A DNA stretch of 44,975 nucleotides, taken from contig CAJUAU010000025.1 in NCBI GenBank assembly GCA_910584645.1, positions 1 to 44,975 on the forward strand. The letters are read 5' to 3'. Both the position numbers and the translations under genes were made by a program. Shown piece after piece: positions 16,069 to 25,822 of this stretch; position 1 is the stretch's first letter, and every line of letters begins with the position of its first letter. The stretch comes from an uncultured Eubacterium sp. (GTDB lineage Bacteria > Bacillota > Clostridia > Lachnospirales > Lachnospiraceae). The notes under the pieces were generated by a model, which worked only from the letters and a program-made list of their open reading frames with translations, was not told the origin of the DNA and ran no database searches.

Positions 16069-18336
16069 TTATTTTTTGATGCGGATCTTGAATACCGCTT
16101 TTTTTCGGCTTCCGTCTCTGGCTGCAGCCGTGATCTTAACGGTGTGTCCCCGGCCTTTCTTTTTGGCAGTGACAATCCCTTTGTTGTTTACCGTTGCCCA
16201 TTTTTTCTTTGAAGAACTCCATTTTACTTTTTTGTTTGTGGCATTGGAGGGGGAGACAGATACTTTAAGTTTTCGCTTTTTACCAGCTTTAAGGGCGGTT
16301 TTTGAGGCGCTGATCTTTATTTTTTTTACTTTGATTTTTTTTATCGCCGTGGCGGATTTTTTGGATCCTGTGGTGACAGAGGAGGGCGGTGTCACGGAGG
16401 GGCTGGCGGTGGGAGTATAACTGTCCATCCGGCTTAGATCCAGGACTCCGTTGGTGGAACATTTACCAGTGACGCCTGCTGTGGTTTTTACACAGGTAAG
16501 AAGACGGTTTTTCCGGTTGGTGACATTGTCCTGTGGGTAAATTTCGCTGAGAAGTGCCACCGCGCCAGTGACCATAGGTGCTGCCATGGAGGTGCCTTTC
16601 ATAAGTTCATACTGTCCGAATTGTGATGTATCCGGATTTTGAACGGAAATTCCGATATGGTCTATATAATACTGGCTGGTTCCGGTGGAACTGCCGGGGG
16701 AGACGATACCCAGGATCTTAAAAAAGATCCGTCCGTCCTCTCTTCGGTAAAAGCGGTTATTCTCTGAGCCGTAGGGGCCGCTGGATTTCTTAACCACATG
16801 GCTCCAGGTAAAGCGTCCTTCTGTATCCGTATCCCCCAAGATCATAGAGACATAATAATCTGCAGTGACGTCCGGATCTGCATCTGTCACATCAAGATAC
16901 AGATAATTTTCTTTCTCCCTCAAAGACATCGAATCATCGAGATCAATGGTCCACTGAAGGCTTCCTGAACCGGGATCTTCCCGAAAATCTTTCCCACGGG
17001 TGTAATCGATCCTGGCTTTTGCCTGTACAGGTAACCCCAGATCTTCATCTATATAGAGTTTCTGGCAATCGGTGTCGGTGTCAAAGGTCAGGAAATGTCT
17101 GGTCTGATCCGGCATCTTGCCGGTGGAACCGATACCAGGGAAATAATTATTTTTACAATAGGTAGATAAAATACGGTCTCCGGGGGCGAACAGATCCACA
17201 TCATCTTTTCCGTAATCCGAAAAGCTGCAGGCATTGTCATAGGGATCCGAAGCGCCGGTTATAATGATAAAATTGCGGTTGTCCGGAATCGCATACTCTC
17301 CCTGGTACAGATCGTAGGGACAGGAGAGATAACTGATGTCATGGTTGACGCTGTCATTGCCAGAGGCAAAGACAAAGAGTGTGCCGGACTCACCGATCTG
17401 ATGAACCAGAGTTGACATGGCATAACTGGAGGTCCCTCCGCCCCAGGAACAGTTGACAGCAATAATATTTACCCCGGCCTGTTTTGCCTGAATGATATAA
17501 TTCAGAGCCCCTATAATATCTGAATTTCTTGTTCTGCCTTCGGTGTCAAATACTTTGAGCGCCATAAGCCTGGCATTGGAGATACCGGCGATGCCCTTCT
17601 GGTTATCAGCTGCGGCGGCGATAATCCCGGCACAGTGGGTCCCGTGCCCCAGGCTGTCCATACAGTAAGCATTTTTATTCGTAAAATCATATCCATGGAT
17701 ACCGGGAAGTCCTTTTGAGAGGCAGGGATTGTTCCACATTCGGCCAGCGAGGTCTTCGTGTTCATAATTGATGCCTGTATCCATTACGGCGATAACCGGA
17801 GTATCCTGTTTTGTTTTTGAGATTGTGGAGCGGAAGGAAATGCCGCTGCTGCTGCCCTGAAAATGGCTTCCGCTATCCAGATACCACTGCTCCTCCGAGT
17901 AGGTATCCTGGGTGAGTGATGTGAGGTTCTGGATATAATCTGGCTCCACAGAAACCACATAGGCTTTGCGGTCCAGTTTGTTCATCAGTTCTTCTGTGGA
18001 GTATGTGTCGGAAGATACCTCCGACACATACAGCGTTTTGTCGGAGAGAAAATTCTTCTGCAGCCGGTTTTTCGCTATGACATCGGCATCTCCCAGATCG
18101 TAAGCTTCCCGGATACGGATATCCCGGTCAAAGGAGGCAGTACCCTCCCTGGTCAGGGAAGTTTCTTCAGGGGCGGCAATGGTTACCAGAACAGTTCCCT
18201 CCTCATATTCGCCTTCTGCCTGAGAAATTTTGTATCTGCCGGTTTGTGTTGGTTTTGTTCCGGCCATGGAATAGGTCGGGAAGAAGCTTAATGAAAAAGC
18301 TAGAATTAACAGTATCGCCAGAATTTTATTTTTCAT
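16069..18336 (-). CDS. Secreted subtilisin-like S8 peptidase with C-terminal Big-type domain
   Basis: A 755-residue exported protease. It has a signal peptide (residues 1-25, ending TYSMA), a propeptide-like region (about 30-135), and an S8 catalytic domain with Asp in IAVMDTGINYEHEDL (about 182), His in GHGTHCAGIIAAA (about 230) and Ser in GTSMAAPMVTGAVALL (about 581). A long insert between His and Ser (about 390-560) may be a beta domain. A Thr/Pro/Ser linker (about 640-660) leads to a Lys-rich bacterial Ig-like (Big_2) domain: KVKWSSSKKKWATVNNKGIV. That domain probably binds the cell wall, as in the surface protein at 3197. Catalytic residues are intact. Confidence 0.92.
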   Translation of the reverse strand: MKNKILAILLILAFSLSFFPTYSMAGTKPTQTGRYKISQAEGEYEEGTVLVTIAAPEETSLTREGTASFDRDIRIREAYDLGDADVIAKNRLQKNFLSDKTLYVSEVSSDTYSTEELMNKLDRKAYVVSVEPDYIQNLTSLTQDTYSEEQWYLDSGSHFQGSSSGISFRSTISKTKQDTPVIAVMDTGINYEHEDLAGRMWNNPCLSKGLPGIHGYDFTNKNAYCMDSLGHGTHCAGIIAAAADNQKGIAGISNARLMALKVFDTEGRTRNSDIIGALNYIIQAKQAGVNIIAVNCSWGGGTSSYAMSTLVHQIGESGTLFVFASGNDSVNHDISYLSCPYDLYQGEYAIPDNRNFIIITGASDPYDNACSFSDYGKDDVDLFAPGDRILSTYCKNNYFPGIGSTGKMPDQTRHFLTFDTDTDCQKLYIDEDLGLPVQAKARIDYTRGKDFREDPGSGSLQWTIDLDDSMSLREKENYLYLDVTDADPDVTADYYVSMILGDTDTEGRFTWSHVVKKSSGPYGSENNRFYRREDGRIFFKILGIVSPGSSTGTSQYYIDHIGISVQNPDTSQFGQYELMKGTSMAAPMVTGAVALLSEIYPQDNVTNRKNRLLTCVKTTAGVTGKCSTNGVLDLSRMDSYTPTASPSVTPPSSVTTGSKKSATAIKKIKVKKIKISASKTALKAGKKRKLKVSVSPSNATNKKVKWSSSKKKWATVNNKGIVTAKKKGRGHTVKITAAARDGSRKKAVFKIRIKK

Positions 18337-18461
18337 GTTATTCCTCCAAATTCTATGTAAAAATTTTATTTTAATTTTATTTTTATATTGTATTATTTTA
18401 TCATAACTGTTATCATTATACTAGTATATAAGTGTGTCGAAAACGTGAAAGGAGAAAGATT

Positions 18462-19550
18462 ATGCTTTTTGTAAAAGTAGATGACTTAAAGCCGGGAATG
18501 CGTCTGGGTAAGCCGATATATAACAAGAACGGCGTACTTCTGCATGACCGGGACACCAAACTTACGATGCAGGCCATATTTGGTATCAAAAATTTTGGCC
18601 TGATTGGATTATACATACTGGAACCGGCAGAACCATTGCCACCGATGTCAGAGGAAGATATTAACTTTGAAAGGTTTCAGACCATGGCAGTATTTAGTAT
18701 CCGTGAGGATCTTGATCTGATCGCGGCGGGTAAAAAGGATAAGGGACTGGACTGGCTCTGCAGCCTGATCATTAAAAATTATTCCAATCTTCCCCATAAG
18801 ATCAATTTTGTCCAGAGTCTTCGCAGCGGTGACGATTTTGTATATAAACACAGCATTAATGTAGCGATTCTGTCTGCGATCATCGCAGGGCGGATGAGTA
18901 TGCCGGCGGCAAGGGTCAACTCCATTGTAAAAGCGGCGCTTCTTCATGACTGCGGCGGTGTGAAAGTAAGACAGGGAGGAGCAGAGGAGGAAGATGTACA
19001 GACCCGTGATCTTGTCCGTGTCAACACCATTGAGACGCTGAAAAATTACGGAGAGCTGGATGATGATATAATCCGCATTGTACAGCATATGCAGGAAATG
19101 TATCAGAGTGAAGGCGATGGAAATGGGAAAGCCGCTGAAGCTGCATGGGCAAATGTGAATGCGGCGATCCTGTATGTAGCGGATGCCTATGACCGGATGA
19201 CCGCCATGAAATCCTTTGAGGAGCCGACCAGCGAGGTAAAGGCGCTGCGGGCGCTTCTGGCAGATCCGGAAACTTACGATCCGGTGGTGGTACAGGCTCT
19301 GATCAATGGTATCAATGTTCTCTATCCTGGTGTCTGTGTAGAGCTGACAGGGCATGAAAAGGGACTTGTCATCATTGAAAATGAAATGGATATTTTCAAG
19401 CCATGGGTTCTCAGCTTCCGTGACAACAAGCTTTATGACCTTTCCAACCCATCTTCCTGTGAAGGGCTGGAGCTGGTGGATATCATGAAGACCATGGACA
19501 ACCGGATTAAGCTTGACCCGGAACTGTTGAAGGAATATGAAAAGGAATGA
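18462..19550 (+). CDS. HD-domain (HD-GYP-like) phosphohydrolase
   Basis: A 362-residue cytoplasmic protein; the start at 18462 has AAAGGAG before it. Residues 1-60 resemble the N-terminal domain of clostridial HD-GYP proteins (VDDLKPGMRLGKPIYNKNG). The HD domain contains KHSINVAIL and LLHDCGG, the metal-binding His-Asp pair, and a later QHMQEMYQSEGDG where HD-GYP proteins carry HHERxDGxGYP. That motif is degenerate here, so cyclic-di-GMP hydrolysis is uncertain. It stands alone between the S8 protease (divergent) and the T-box leader. The C-terminus (about 290-350) is a small beta-rich extension. Confidence 0.85.
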   Translation: MLFVKVDDLKPGMRLGKPIYNKNGVLLHDRDTKLTMQAIFGIKNFGLIGLYILEPAEPLPPMSEEDINFERFQTMAVFSIREDLDLIAAGKKDKGLDWLCSLIIKNYSNLPHKINFVQSLRSGDDFVYKHSINVAILSAIIAGRMSMPAARVNSIVKAALLHDCGGVKVRQGGAEEEDVQTRDLVRVNTIETLKNYGELDDDIIRIVQHMQEMYQSEGDGNGKAAEAAWANVNAAILYVADAYDRMTAMKSFEEPTSEVKALRALLADPETYDPVVVQALINGINVLYPGVCVELTGHEKGLVIIENEMDIFKPWVLSFRDNKLYDLSNPSSCEGLELVDIMKTMDNRIKLDPELLKEYEKE

Positions 19551-19615
19551 TGCAAACAGTGGCAGTCCGTTTTAATCATTGTACGCATCCAAATTTAAAT
19601 TTTTGCAATTATTCA

Positions 19616-19644
19616 TTGACATTTTTTGAAAAAGTAATTATTAT
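19616..19644 (+). promoter_or_regulatory. Promoter of the ileS T-box transcript
   Basis: A perfect TTGACA (19616-19621), a 17-base spacer and TATTAT (19639-19644) form a strong sigma-A promoter. Transcription would start about 19651, at the beginning of the T-box leader. Confidence 0.8.
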
Positions 19645-19651
19645 ATAGGTT

Positions 19652-19920
19652 AAGAAAAAGACTTTGATGGGGACAGTAGCAGAGAGAAGAAAGTCGCAGT
19701 GAGCCGTGGACAGTGGGAACGCGGTATGAGTATGCTTATGTGAAGATCACCCCTGAGTTGTGATGCCGAACGGTTTATCTAGTAGGCTGATCCGGATTCC
19801 ACCGTTATATGGAGATGATTCGGCAGTTATGGGTATTCATGGCAGCCCGATCTAACAAAACAGGTGGTAATTATGACAGCTTTGGGGCTTTCATCCTTTT
19901 TTGGGTGGAAGCCCTTTTGG
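19652..19920 (+). promoter_or_regulatory. T-box riboswitch (Ile) with terminator
   Basis: The leader begins with a Stem I-like GATGGGGACAGTAGCAG, continues with a Stem III-like CCGGATTCCACCGTTA, and carries the antiterminator segment AACAGGTGGTAATT. Its TGGT can pair with the ACCA end of uncharged tRNA. The terminator hairpin is GGGGCTTTCATCC (19884-19896) / GGGTGGAAGCCC (19903-19914), followed by TTTT. An ATC at 19746-19748 is my candidate specifier codon, matching Ile. Uncharged tRNA-Ile would prevent termination and raise ileS expression. The T-box core departs from the usual AGGGTGGNACCGCG. Confidence 0.85.
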
Positions 19921-19984
19921 GTCCATGGTGCGACCGCCCAGGCGAAGTGAATCAGTAGACTAATAGAGCAAATGGAGGATAAAT

Positions 19985-22900
19985 ATGTATGAGAAGGTTT
20001 CAACCGGTCTGAATTTTGTTGACCGGGAAAAGGAAGTAGAAAAGTTCTGGAAAGAACAGGATATTTTCAAAAAAAGTATCCAGCTGCGGGAGGGCTGTCC
20101 GACCTATATGTTTTATGACGGGCCGCCGACGGCAAACGGAAAGCCACACATCGGCCACGTGCTGACCCGTGTCATCAAGGATATGATCCCCAGATACCGC
20201 ACCATGAAAGGGTATCAGGTGCCCCGGAAAGCGGGCTGGGATACCCATGGTCTTCCAGTAGAGCTGGAGGTGGAGAAACTTCTTGGGCTGGATGGAAAAG
20301 AACAGATCGAGGAGTACGGTCTGGATCCCTTTATCTCAAAATGTAAAGAATCCGTATGGAAATACAAAGGAATGTGGGAAGACTTTTCCGGCGTTGTCGG
20401 TTTCTGGGCGGATATGGATGACCCCTATGTAACCTATAATGACGATTTTATTGAGTCCGAGTGGTGGGCGCTGAAAGAGATCTGGGATAAAAAACTGTTG
20501 TATAAGGGATTTAAGATCGTTCCCTACTGTCCGCGCTGCGGCACCCCGCTGTCTTCTCATGAGGTGGCTCAGGGCTATAAGGCTGTGAAAGAGCGTTCCG
20601 CGGTCGTCCGTTTTAAAGTGGTGGGTGAAGACGCATATTTTCTTGCATGGACCACGACGCCCTGGACGCTGCCGAGTAATGTGGCGCTCTGTGTAAATCC
20701 GGACGAGACATACTGTAAAGTCAAGGCAAATGACGGATATACGTATTATATGGCAGAAGCGCTTCTGGATAATGTGCTTAGCGCCCTGGGAAATGAAGGA
20801 ACAAAGGCATATGAAGTGCTGGAGACCTATAAGGGAACCGATCTAGAGAGGAAAGAATATGAACCTCTGTTTGATTATGCGAAAGGAATCTGTGAGAAAC
20901 AGAAGAAAAAAGGTTATTTCGTCACCTGTGACAGCTATGTTACCATGACAGATGGTACTGGCATCGTACACATCGCACCGGCATTTGGTGAGGACGACGC
21001 CCAGGTGGGACGTAAGTATGACCTGCCTTTCGTACAGCTGGTAGACGGCAAAGGCGAGATGACAGAGGAGACCGACTACGCGGGAATGTTTGTAAAGGAC
21101 GCAGATATGCCGATCCTGCAGGATCTTGAGAAAAAAGGATTGCTTTTTGACGCGCCGAAGTTTGAGCATGATTATCCGTTCTGCTGGCGCTGTGACACAC
21201 CGCTGATCTATTATGCGAGAGAGTCCTGGTACATCCGTATGAGCGAGGTAAAAGAAGACCTCCTCCGCAATAACGATACCATCAACTGGATCCCGGAGTC
21301 CATTGGAAAGGGACGTTTCCAGAACTGGCTGGAAAATGTACAGGACTGGGCTGTATCGAGAAACCGTTACTGGGGTACTCCGTTAAATGTCTGGGAGTGC
21401 AGCTGCGGTCATATGGAATCCATCGGAAGCCGTGAAGAACTGGCGGAGAAAAGTGGAGATCCGGAGGCGGCGAAGGTTGAGCTTCATCGTCCTTATATTG
21501 ACGAGGTAACGATTCCGTGTCCCCATTGTGGAGGGACCATGCACCGTGTGCCGGAAGTGATCGACTGCTGGTTTGACTCCGGGGCGATGCCTTTTGCCCA
21601 GCATCATTATCCCTTTGAAAACAAAGAGCTTTTTGAGAAGCAGTTCCCGGCTCAGTTTATCTCTGAGGCAGTGGATCAGACCAGGGGATGGTTCTACACA
21701 TTGCTGGCGGAATCTACTCTGCTGTTCAATAAGGCGCCCTATGAAAATGTAATCGTTCTGGGACATGTGCAGGACGAAAATGGCCAGAAGATGAGCAAGA
21801 GCAAGGGAAATGCCATTGATCCGATGGAAGCGCTGACACAATATGGCGCCGATGCCATCCGCTGGTATTTCTATGTGAATTCTGCTCCCTGGCTGCCGAA
21901 CCGTTTTCATGGCAAAGCCGTTGTAGAAGGCCAGCGTAAATTTATGGGCACCCTGTGGAACACCTATGCATTTTTTGTACTCTATGCCAATATAGATAAA
22001 TTTGATGCTTCAAAATATACACTGGAATATGATAAATTGTCCGTAATGGATAAATGGCTGCTCAGCAGGCTCAATACTGTAGTGGGAGAGGTGGACGAAA
22101 ATCTTGCCGGTTACCGGATCCCGGAGACAGCCAGGGCACTGCAGGATTTTGTGGATGATATGAGCAACTGGTATGTGCGCCGATGCCGTGAGCGCTTCTG
22201 GGCAAAAGGAATGGAGCAGGATAAGATCAGTGCTTACATGACATTGTACACAGCCCTTGTGACCATCAGTAAAGCGGCGGCACCGATGATCCCATTTATG
22301 ACAGAGAGCATCTACCGCAATCTGGTGTGCAGCGTGGATAAAAATGCGCCGGAAAGCATTCATCTCTGTGATTTTCCGGAAGTAAATACAGCTTTTATCG
22401 ACAAAGAGCTGGAGACAAAGATGGATGAGATCCTGCAGATCGTCGTTCTGGGGCGCGCCTGCCGGAACGAGGCAAACATCAAGAACCGCCAGCCCATCGG
22501 AAAGCTGTACGTGAAAGCGGAGGGAGAACTCTCAGATTTTTACCGCGGCATCATCTCCGACGAGCTGAATGTCAAAGAGGTGGTATTTACTACCGATGTG
22601 AGAGATTTTACCACATATACTTTTAAACCACAGCTCCGCACCCTCGGTAAGAGATTTGGAAGCCGTTTGAATGCACTGAAGGAAGTACTTTCCGGACTGG
22701 ACGGTAACCAGGCCATGGATGAGCTGAATGAAAAAGGTGAGATCACGGTAAATGTTGAGGGGACAGACGAAATTCTGGCGAAAGATGACCTGCTGATCGA
22801 ATCTGCCCAGATGGAAGGTTATGTATCCCAGGAGGACCACGGCATTACCGTAGTGATCGACACTCATTTGACAGAGGAGCTGATCGAAGAAGGATTTGTC

Positions 22901-23143
22901 CGTGAGATCATAAGCAAGATCCAGAACATGCGGAAAGACTCTGACTTTAAGGTGATGGATCTGATCGAGGTCTATATGGTGGGCAGCGACCGGATCACGG
23001 ATGTCATTGTACGGAATGCCGAGCAGATCAAGGCAGAAGTACTCGCCGATAAGATCATTATCGGAGACATGCAGGGACATACAGCAGAGTGGACCATCAA
23101 CGGTGAGGATGCTACCTTTGGCGTGGCAAAAATTTCTTTCTAG
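19985..23143 (+). CDS. ileS: Isoleucyl-tRNA synthetase, long (type 2) form
   Basis: A 1052-residue class I synthetase that charges tRNA-Ile. The HIGH motif is in PPTANGKPHIGHV (about residues 46-59) and the KMSKSKGN motif is at about 601-608. The editing domain contains LAWTTTPWTLPSN, and Cys pairs (CPRCGTP, CSCG, CPHCGG) suggest zinc sites. The length and the GKPHIGH and KMSKSKGN variants match the eukaryote-like IleRS2 group; some members of that group are naturally less sensitive to mupirocin, which is an inference here. The start is preceded by GGAGG. It is controlled by the T-box leader directly upstream and followed by glgP. Confidence 0.98.
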   Translation: MYEKVSTGLNFVDREKEVEKFWKEQDIFKKSIQLREGCPTYMFYDGPPTANGKPHIGHVLTRVIKDMIPRYRTMKGYQVPRKAGWDTHGLPVELEVEKLLGLDGKEQIEEYGLDPFISKCKESVWKYKGMWEDFSGVVGFWADMDDPYVTYNDDFIESEWWALKEIWDKKLLYKGFKIVPYCPRCGTPLSSHEVAQGYKAVKERSAVVRFKVVGEDAYFLAWTTTPWTLPSNVALCVNPDETYCKVKANDGYTYYMAEALLDNVLSALGNEGTKAYEVLETYKGTDLERKEYEPLFDYAKGICEKQKKKGYFVTCDSYVTMTDGTGIVHIAPAFGEDDAQVGRKYDLPFVQLVDGKGEMTEETDYAGMFVKDADMPILQDLEKKGLLFDAPKFEHDYPFCWRCDTPLIYYARESWYIRMSEVKEDLLRNNDTINWIPESIGKGRFQNWLENVQDWAVSRNRYWGTPLNVWECSCGHMESIGSREELAEKSGDPEAAKVELHRPYIDEVTIPCPHCGGTMHRVPEVIDCWFDSGAMPFAQHHYPFENKELFEKQFPAQFISEAVDQTRGWFYTLLAESTLLFNKAPYENVIVLGHVQDENGQKMSKSKGNAIDPMEALTQYGADAIRWYFYVNSAPWLPNRFHGKAVVEGQRKFMGTLWNTYAFFVLYANIDKFDASKYTLEYDKLSVMDKWLLSRLNTVVGEVDENLAGYRIPETARALQDFVDDMSNWYVRRCRERFWAKGMEQDKISAYMTLYTALVTISKAAAPMIPFMTESIYRNLVCSVDKNAPESIHLCDFPEVNTAFIDKELETKMDEILQIVVLGRACRNEANIKNRQPIGKLYVKAEGELSDFYRGIISDELNVKEVVFTTDVRDFTTYTFKPQLRTLGKRFGSRLNALKEVLSGLDGNQAMDELNEKGEITVNVEGTDEILAKDDLLIESAQMEGYVSQEDHGITVVIDTHLTEELIEEGFVREIISKIQNMRKDSDFKVMDLIEVYMVGSDRITDVIVRNAEQIKAEVLADKIIIGDMQGHTAEWTINGEDATFGVAKISF

Positions 23144-23187
23144 GAAAGAATAGTTTTATAGATAGCAAAAGGAAAGTGAGGAAGAAT

Positions 23188-25641
23188 ATGAATTTTTTAA
23201 ATGAACACGATAAAAAAGCTCATTTGAAACAGGACATCGAGAACTATATGAAGCTGTTGTTCCGCAAACCGGTGGAAAATGCTACCAGCCAGCAGCTGTT
23301 TCAGGCGGTTGCCTACGCGGTAAAGGATATTGTCGTAGACGACTGGCTTGAGACCCACAAGCAGTATGAGGAAAAGGATGTCAAAACGGTTTATTATCTG
23401 TCCATGGAATTTCTCATGGGGCGCGCCCTGGGGAACATGATCATCAACCTCAAGCAGGATAAGGTTGTGCGGGAGGTTCTGGAGGAACTGGGCGTAGATC
23501 TGGACGTTCTGGAGGACGAAGAACCAGATGCAGCATTGGGAAATGGCGGTCTGGGAAGACTGGCTGCCTGCTTCCTGGAATCCCTGTCCACTCTTGGATA
23601 TCCGGCATATGGCTGTGGTATCCGCTACAAATACGGTATGTTTATGCAGAAGATCGAGGATGGATTCCAGATCGAGGCGCCGGACGACTGGTTAAAGGAT
23701 GGTAATCCATTTGAGATGAAGCGTCCCGAATACTCCACTGAGGTAAAATTCGGCGGTCATGTGGCCGTCCGCAAGGATGAGAGCGGACGCGACTGCTATG
23801 TGCAGGAAAATTATCAGTCCGTAAAAGCTGTTCCTTATGACATTCCTGTTGTGGGATACGGCAACCGCATCGTCAATACCCTTCGTATCTGGGATGCCGA
23901 GGCCATCAATACCTTTAACCTGGATTCCTTTGACAAGGGAGATTATCAGAAGGCTGTGGAGCAGCAGAACCTTGCCCGTACGATCTGTGAGGTTCTCTAT
24001 CCCAATGACAACCATATCGCCGGAAAGGAGCTGAGACTGAAACAGCAGTATTTCTTTGTTTCTGCCAGTGTACAGAGGGCGGTTGCAAAATACATGGAAA
24101 AACATGATGACATTCACGGGCTGCCGGAAAAGGTATGTTTCCAGCTGAATGACACCCATCCGACGGTGACGGTTCCTGAACTGATGCGTATTCTTCTGGA
24201 TGAGTACTTCCTGGAGTGGGAGGATGCCTGGGAGATCACAACAAAGACCTGTGCCTATACAAACCATACCATCATGTCAGAGGCATTGGAAAAATGGCCC
24301 ATCGACCTGTTTTCCAGACTTCTTCCGAGAATCTACCAGATCACGGAGGAGATAAACCGCCGGTTCCAGAATGAGATCGCGGAGAAATATCCTGGCAATT
24401 TTGATAAAGTAAAGAAAATGGCAATCATCTACGACGGACAGGTAAAAATGGCACATCTTGCTATCGCCGCAGGATTTTCTGTCAACGGTGTGGCAAGGCT
24501 CCATACGGAGATTCTGAAGAATCAGGAGCTCAAAGATTTCTACGAGATGATGCCGGAGAAATTTAATAATAAGACAAATGGTATTACCCAGAGACGTTTC
24601 CTGCTTCACGGAAACCCGCTGCTGGCAAACTGGGTAACGGAGAAGATCGGGCAGGGCTGGATCAAAGATCTGGCGCAGCTGGATAAGCTGACCCCCTATG
24701 CTGAGGATGCCAGGGCAAAACAGCAGTTTATGGATATCAAGCACCAGAATAAGATCCGTCTGGCCAAATATATCAAAGAGCATAATGGCGTGGACGTAGA
24801 TCCGAATTCTATCTTTGATGTCCAGGTGAAACGTCTGCATGAGTATAAGCGCCAGCTTCTCAACATCCTTCATGTGATGTATCTGTACAATCAGCTCAAG
24901 GAAAATCCGGAGCTGGATATGGTGCCCCATACCTTTATCTTTGGCGCCAAGGCCTCCGCTGGATACCGTCGTGCCAAGGCGATCATCAAGCTGATCAACA
25001 GTGTGGCAGATGTGGTGAATAACGACAATTCTATCAAAGGAAAGATCAAGGTGGTATTCATCGAGAATTACCGCGTCAGCAATGCCGAGATCATCTTCGC
25101 GGCAGCCGATGTCTCCGAGCAGATTTCGACAGCAAGTAAAGAAGCTTCCGGTACTGGAAATATGAAGTTTATGCTGAACGGCGCTCCGACGCTTGGAACC
25201 ATGGACGGCGCCAATGTGGAGATCGTGGAAGAGGTTGGGGAAGAAAATGCCTTTATTTTCGGCCTCTCTTCCCAGGAAGTCATCGACTTTGAGCACAATG
25301 ATGAGTATAAACCAAGAGAGATCTATAACACAGACCAGGATATCCGCAAGGTTGTTGACCAGCTGGTTGACGGTACCTACGGCGATCCGGAGCTGTTCCG
25401 TGAGCTCTATTCCTCCCTTTTGGATTCCAATGGATATGAGCGCGCTGACCAGTACTTTATCCTGAAAGATTTCCGCTCCTATGCAGAGGCGCAGAAGAAG
25501 GTGGACGCTGCATACCGCGACAAAGAGGCCTGGGCAAAGATGGCACTTCTCAATGTGGCAAAATGCGGAAAGTTCTCCTCTGACCGCACCATCGAGGAGT
25601 ATGCAAAAGAGATCTGGAAGCTGGAAAAAGTAACATTATAA
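23188..25641 (+). CDS. glgP: Glycogen/starch phosphorylase
   Basis: An 817-residue PLP enzyme that releases glucose-1-phosphate from glycogen or maltodextrin. I start it at the ATG at 23188, because GTG 23176 has no ribosome site at a useful distance. Recognisable segments are MEFLMGRALGNMI, NGGLGRLAACF, GYGIRYKYG-like (CGIRYKYGMF), QLNDTHPT, QVKRLHEYKRQLLN and the PLP site EASGTGNMKFMLNGA with the cofactor Lys. Length and motifs are typical of full-length family-35 phosphorylases. It follows ileS by 44 bases on the same strand and ends at a good terminator. There is no glycogen-synthesis gene nearby. Confidence 0.97.
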   Translation: MNFLNEHDKKAHLKQDIENYMKLLFRKPVENATSQQLFQAVAYAVKDIVVDDWLETHKQYEEKDVKTVYYLSMEFLMGRALGNMIINLKQDKVVREVLEELGVDLDVLEDEEPDAALGNGGLGRLAACFLESLSTLGYPAYGCGIRYKYGMFMQKIEDGFQIEAPDDWLKDGNPFEMKRPEYSTEVKFGGHVAVRKDESGRDCYVQENYQSVKAVPYDIPVVGYGNRIVNTLRIWDAEAINTFNLDSFDKGDYQKAVEQQNLARTICEVLYPNDNHIAGKELRLKQQYFFVSASVQRAVAKYMEKHDDIHGLPEKVCFQLNDTHPTVTVPELMRILLDEYFLEWEDAWEITTKTCAYTNHTIMSEALEKWPIDLFSRLLPRIYQITEEINRRFQNEIAEKYPGNFDKVKKMAIIYDGQVKMAHLAIAAGFSVNGVARLHTEILKNQELKDFYEMMPEKFNNKTNGITQRRFLLHGNPLLANWVTEKIGQGWIKDLAQLDKLTPYAEDARAKQQFMDIKHQNKIRLAKYIKEHNGVDVDPNSIFDVQVKRLHEYKRQLLNILHVMYLYNQLKENPELDMVPHTFIFGAKASAGYRRAKAIIKLINSVADVVNNDNSIKGKIKVVFIENYRVSNAEIIFAAADVSEQISTASKEASGTGNMKFMLNGAPTLGTMDGANVEIVEEVGEENAFIFGLSSQEVIDFEHNDEYKPREIYNTDQDIRKVVDQLVDGTYGDPELFRELYSSLLDSNGYERADQYFILKDFRSYAEAQKKVDAAYRDKEAWAKMALLNVAKCGKFSSDRTIEEYAKEIWKLEKVTL

Positions 25642-25663
25642 ATAAAGATTCATTTATTTCAAG

Positions 25664-25717
25664 ATCCCAAAGCCATAAAGCAGAGACGGCAGTTGTTTTG
25701 TGGTTTTGGGATTTTTT
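25664..25717 (+). terminator. Terminator after glgP
   Basis: ATCCCAAAGCCATAAA (25664-25679) pairs with TTTTGTGGTTTTGGGAT (25695-25711), giving a long stem followed by TTTTTT. It lies 23 bases after the glgP stop codon. Confidence 0.85.
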
Positions 25718-25822
25718 GCGTTAATAATAAAATGATATACTTTACATATTTTGGGTTGAAATAAGAATAGATTTGTGATATGTTGTGGAGATAAAGCAAA
25801 ACACGGAAGGAGATAAAGCAAA

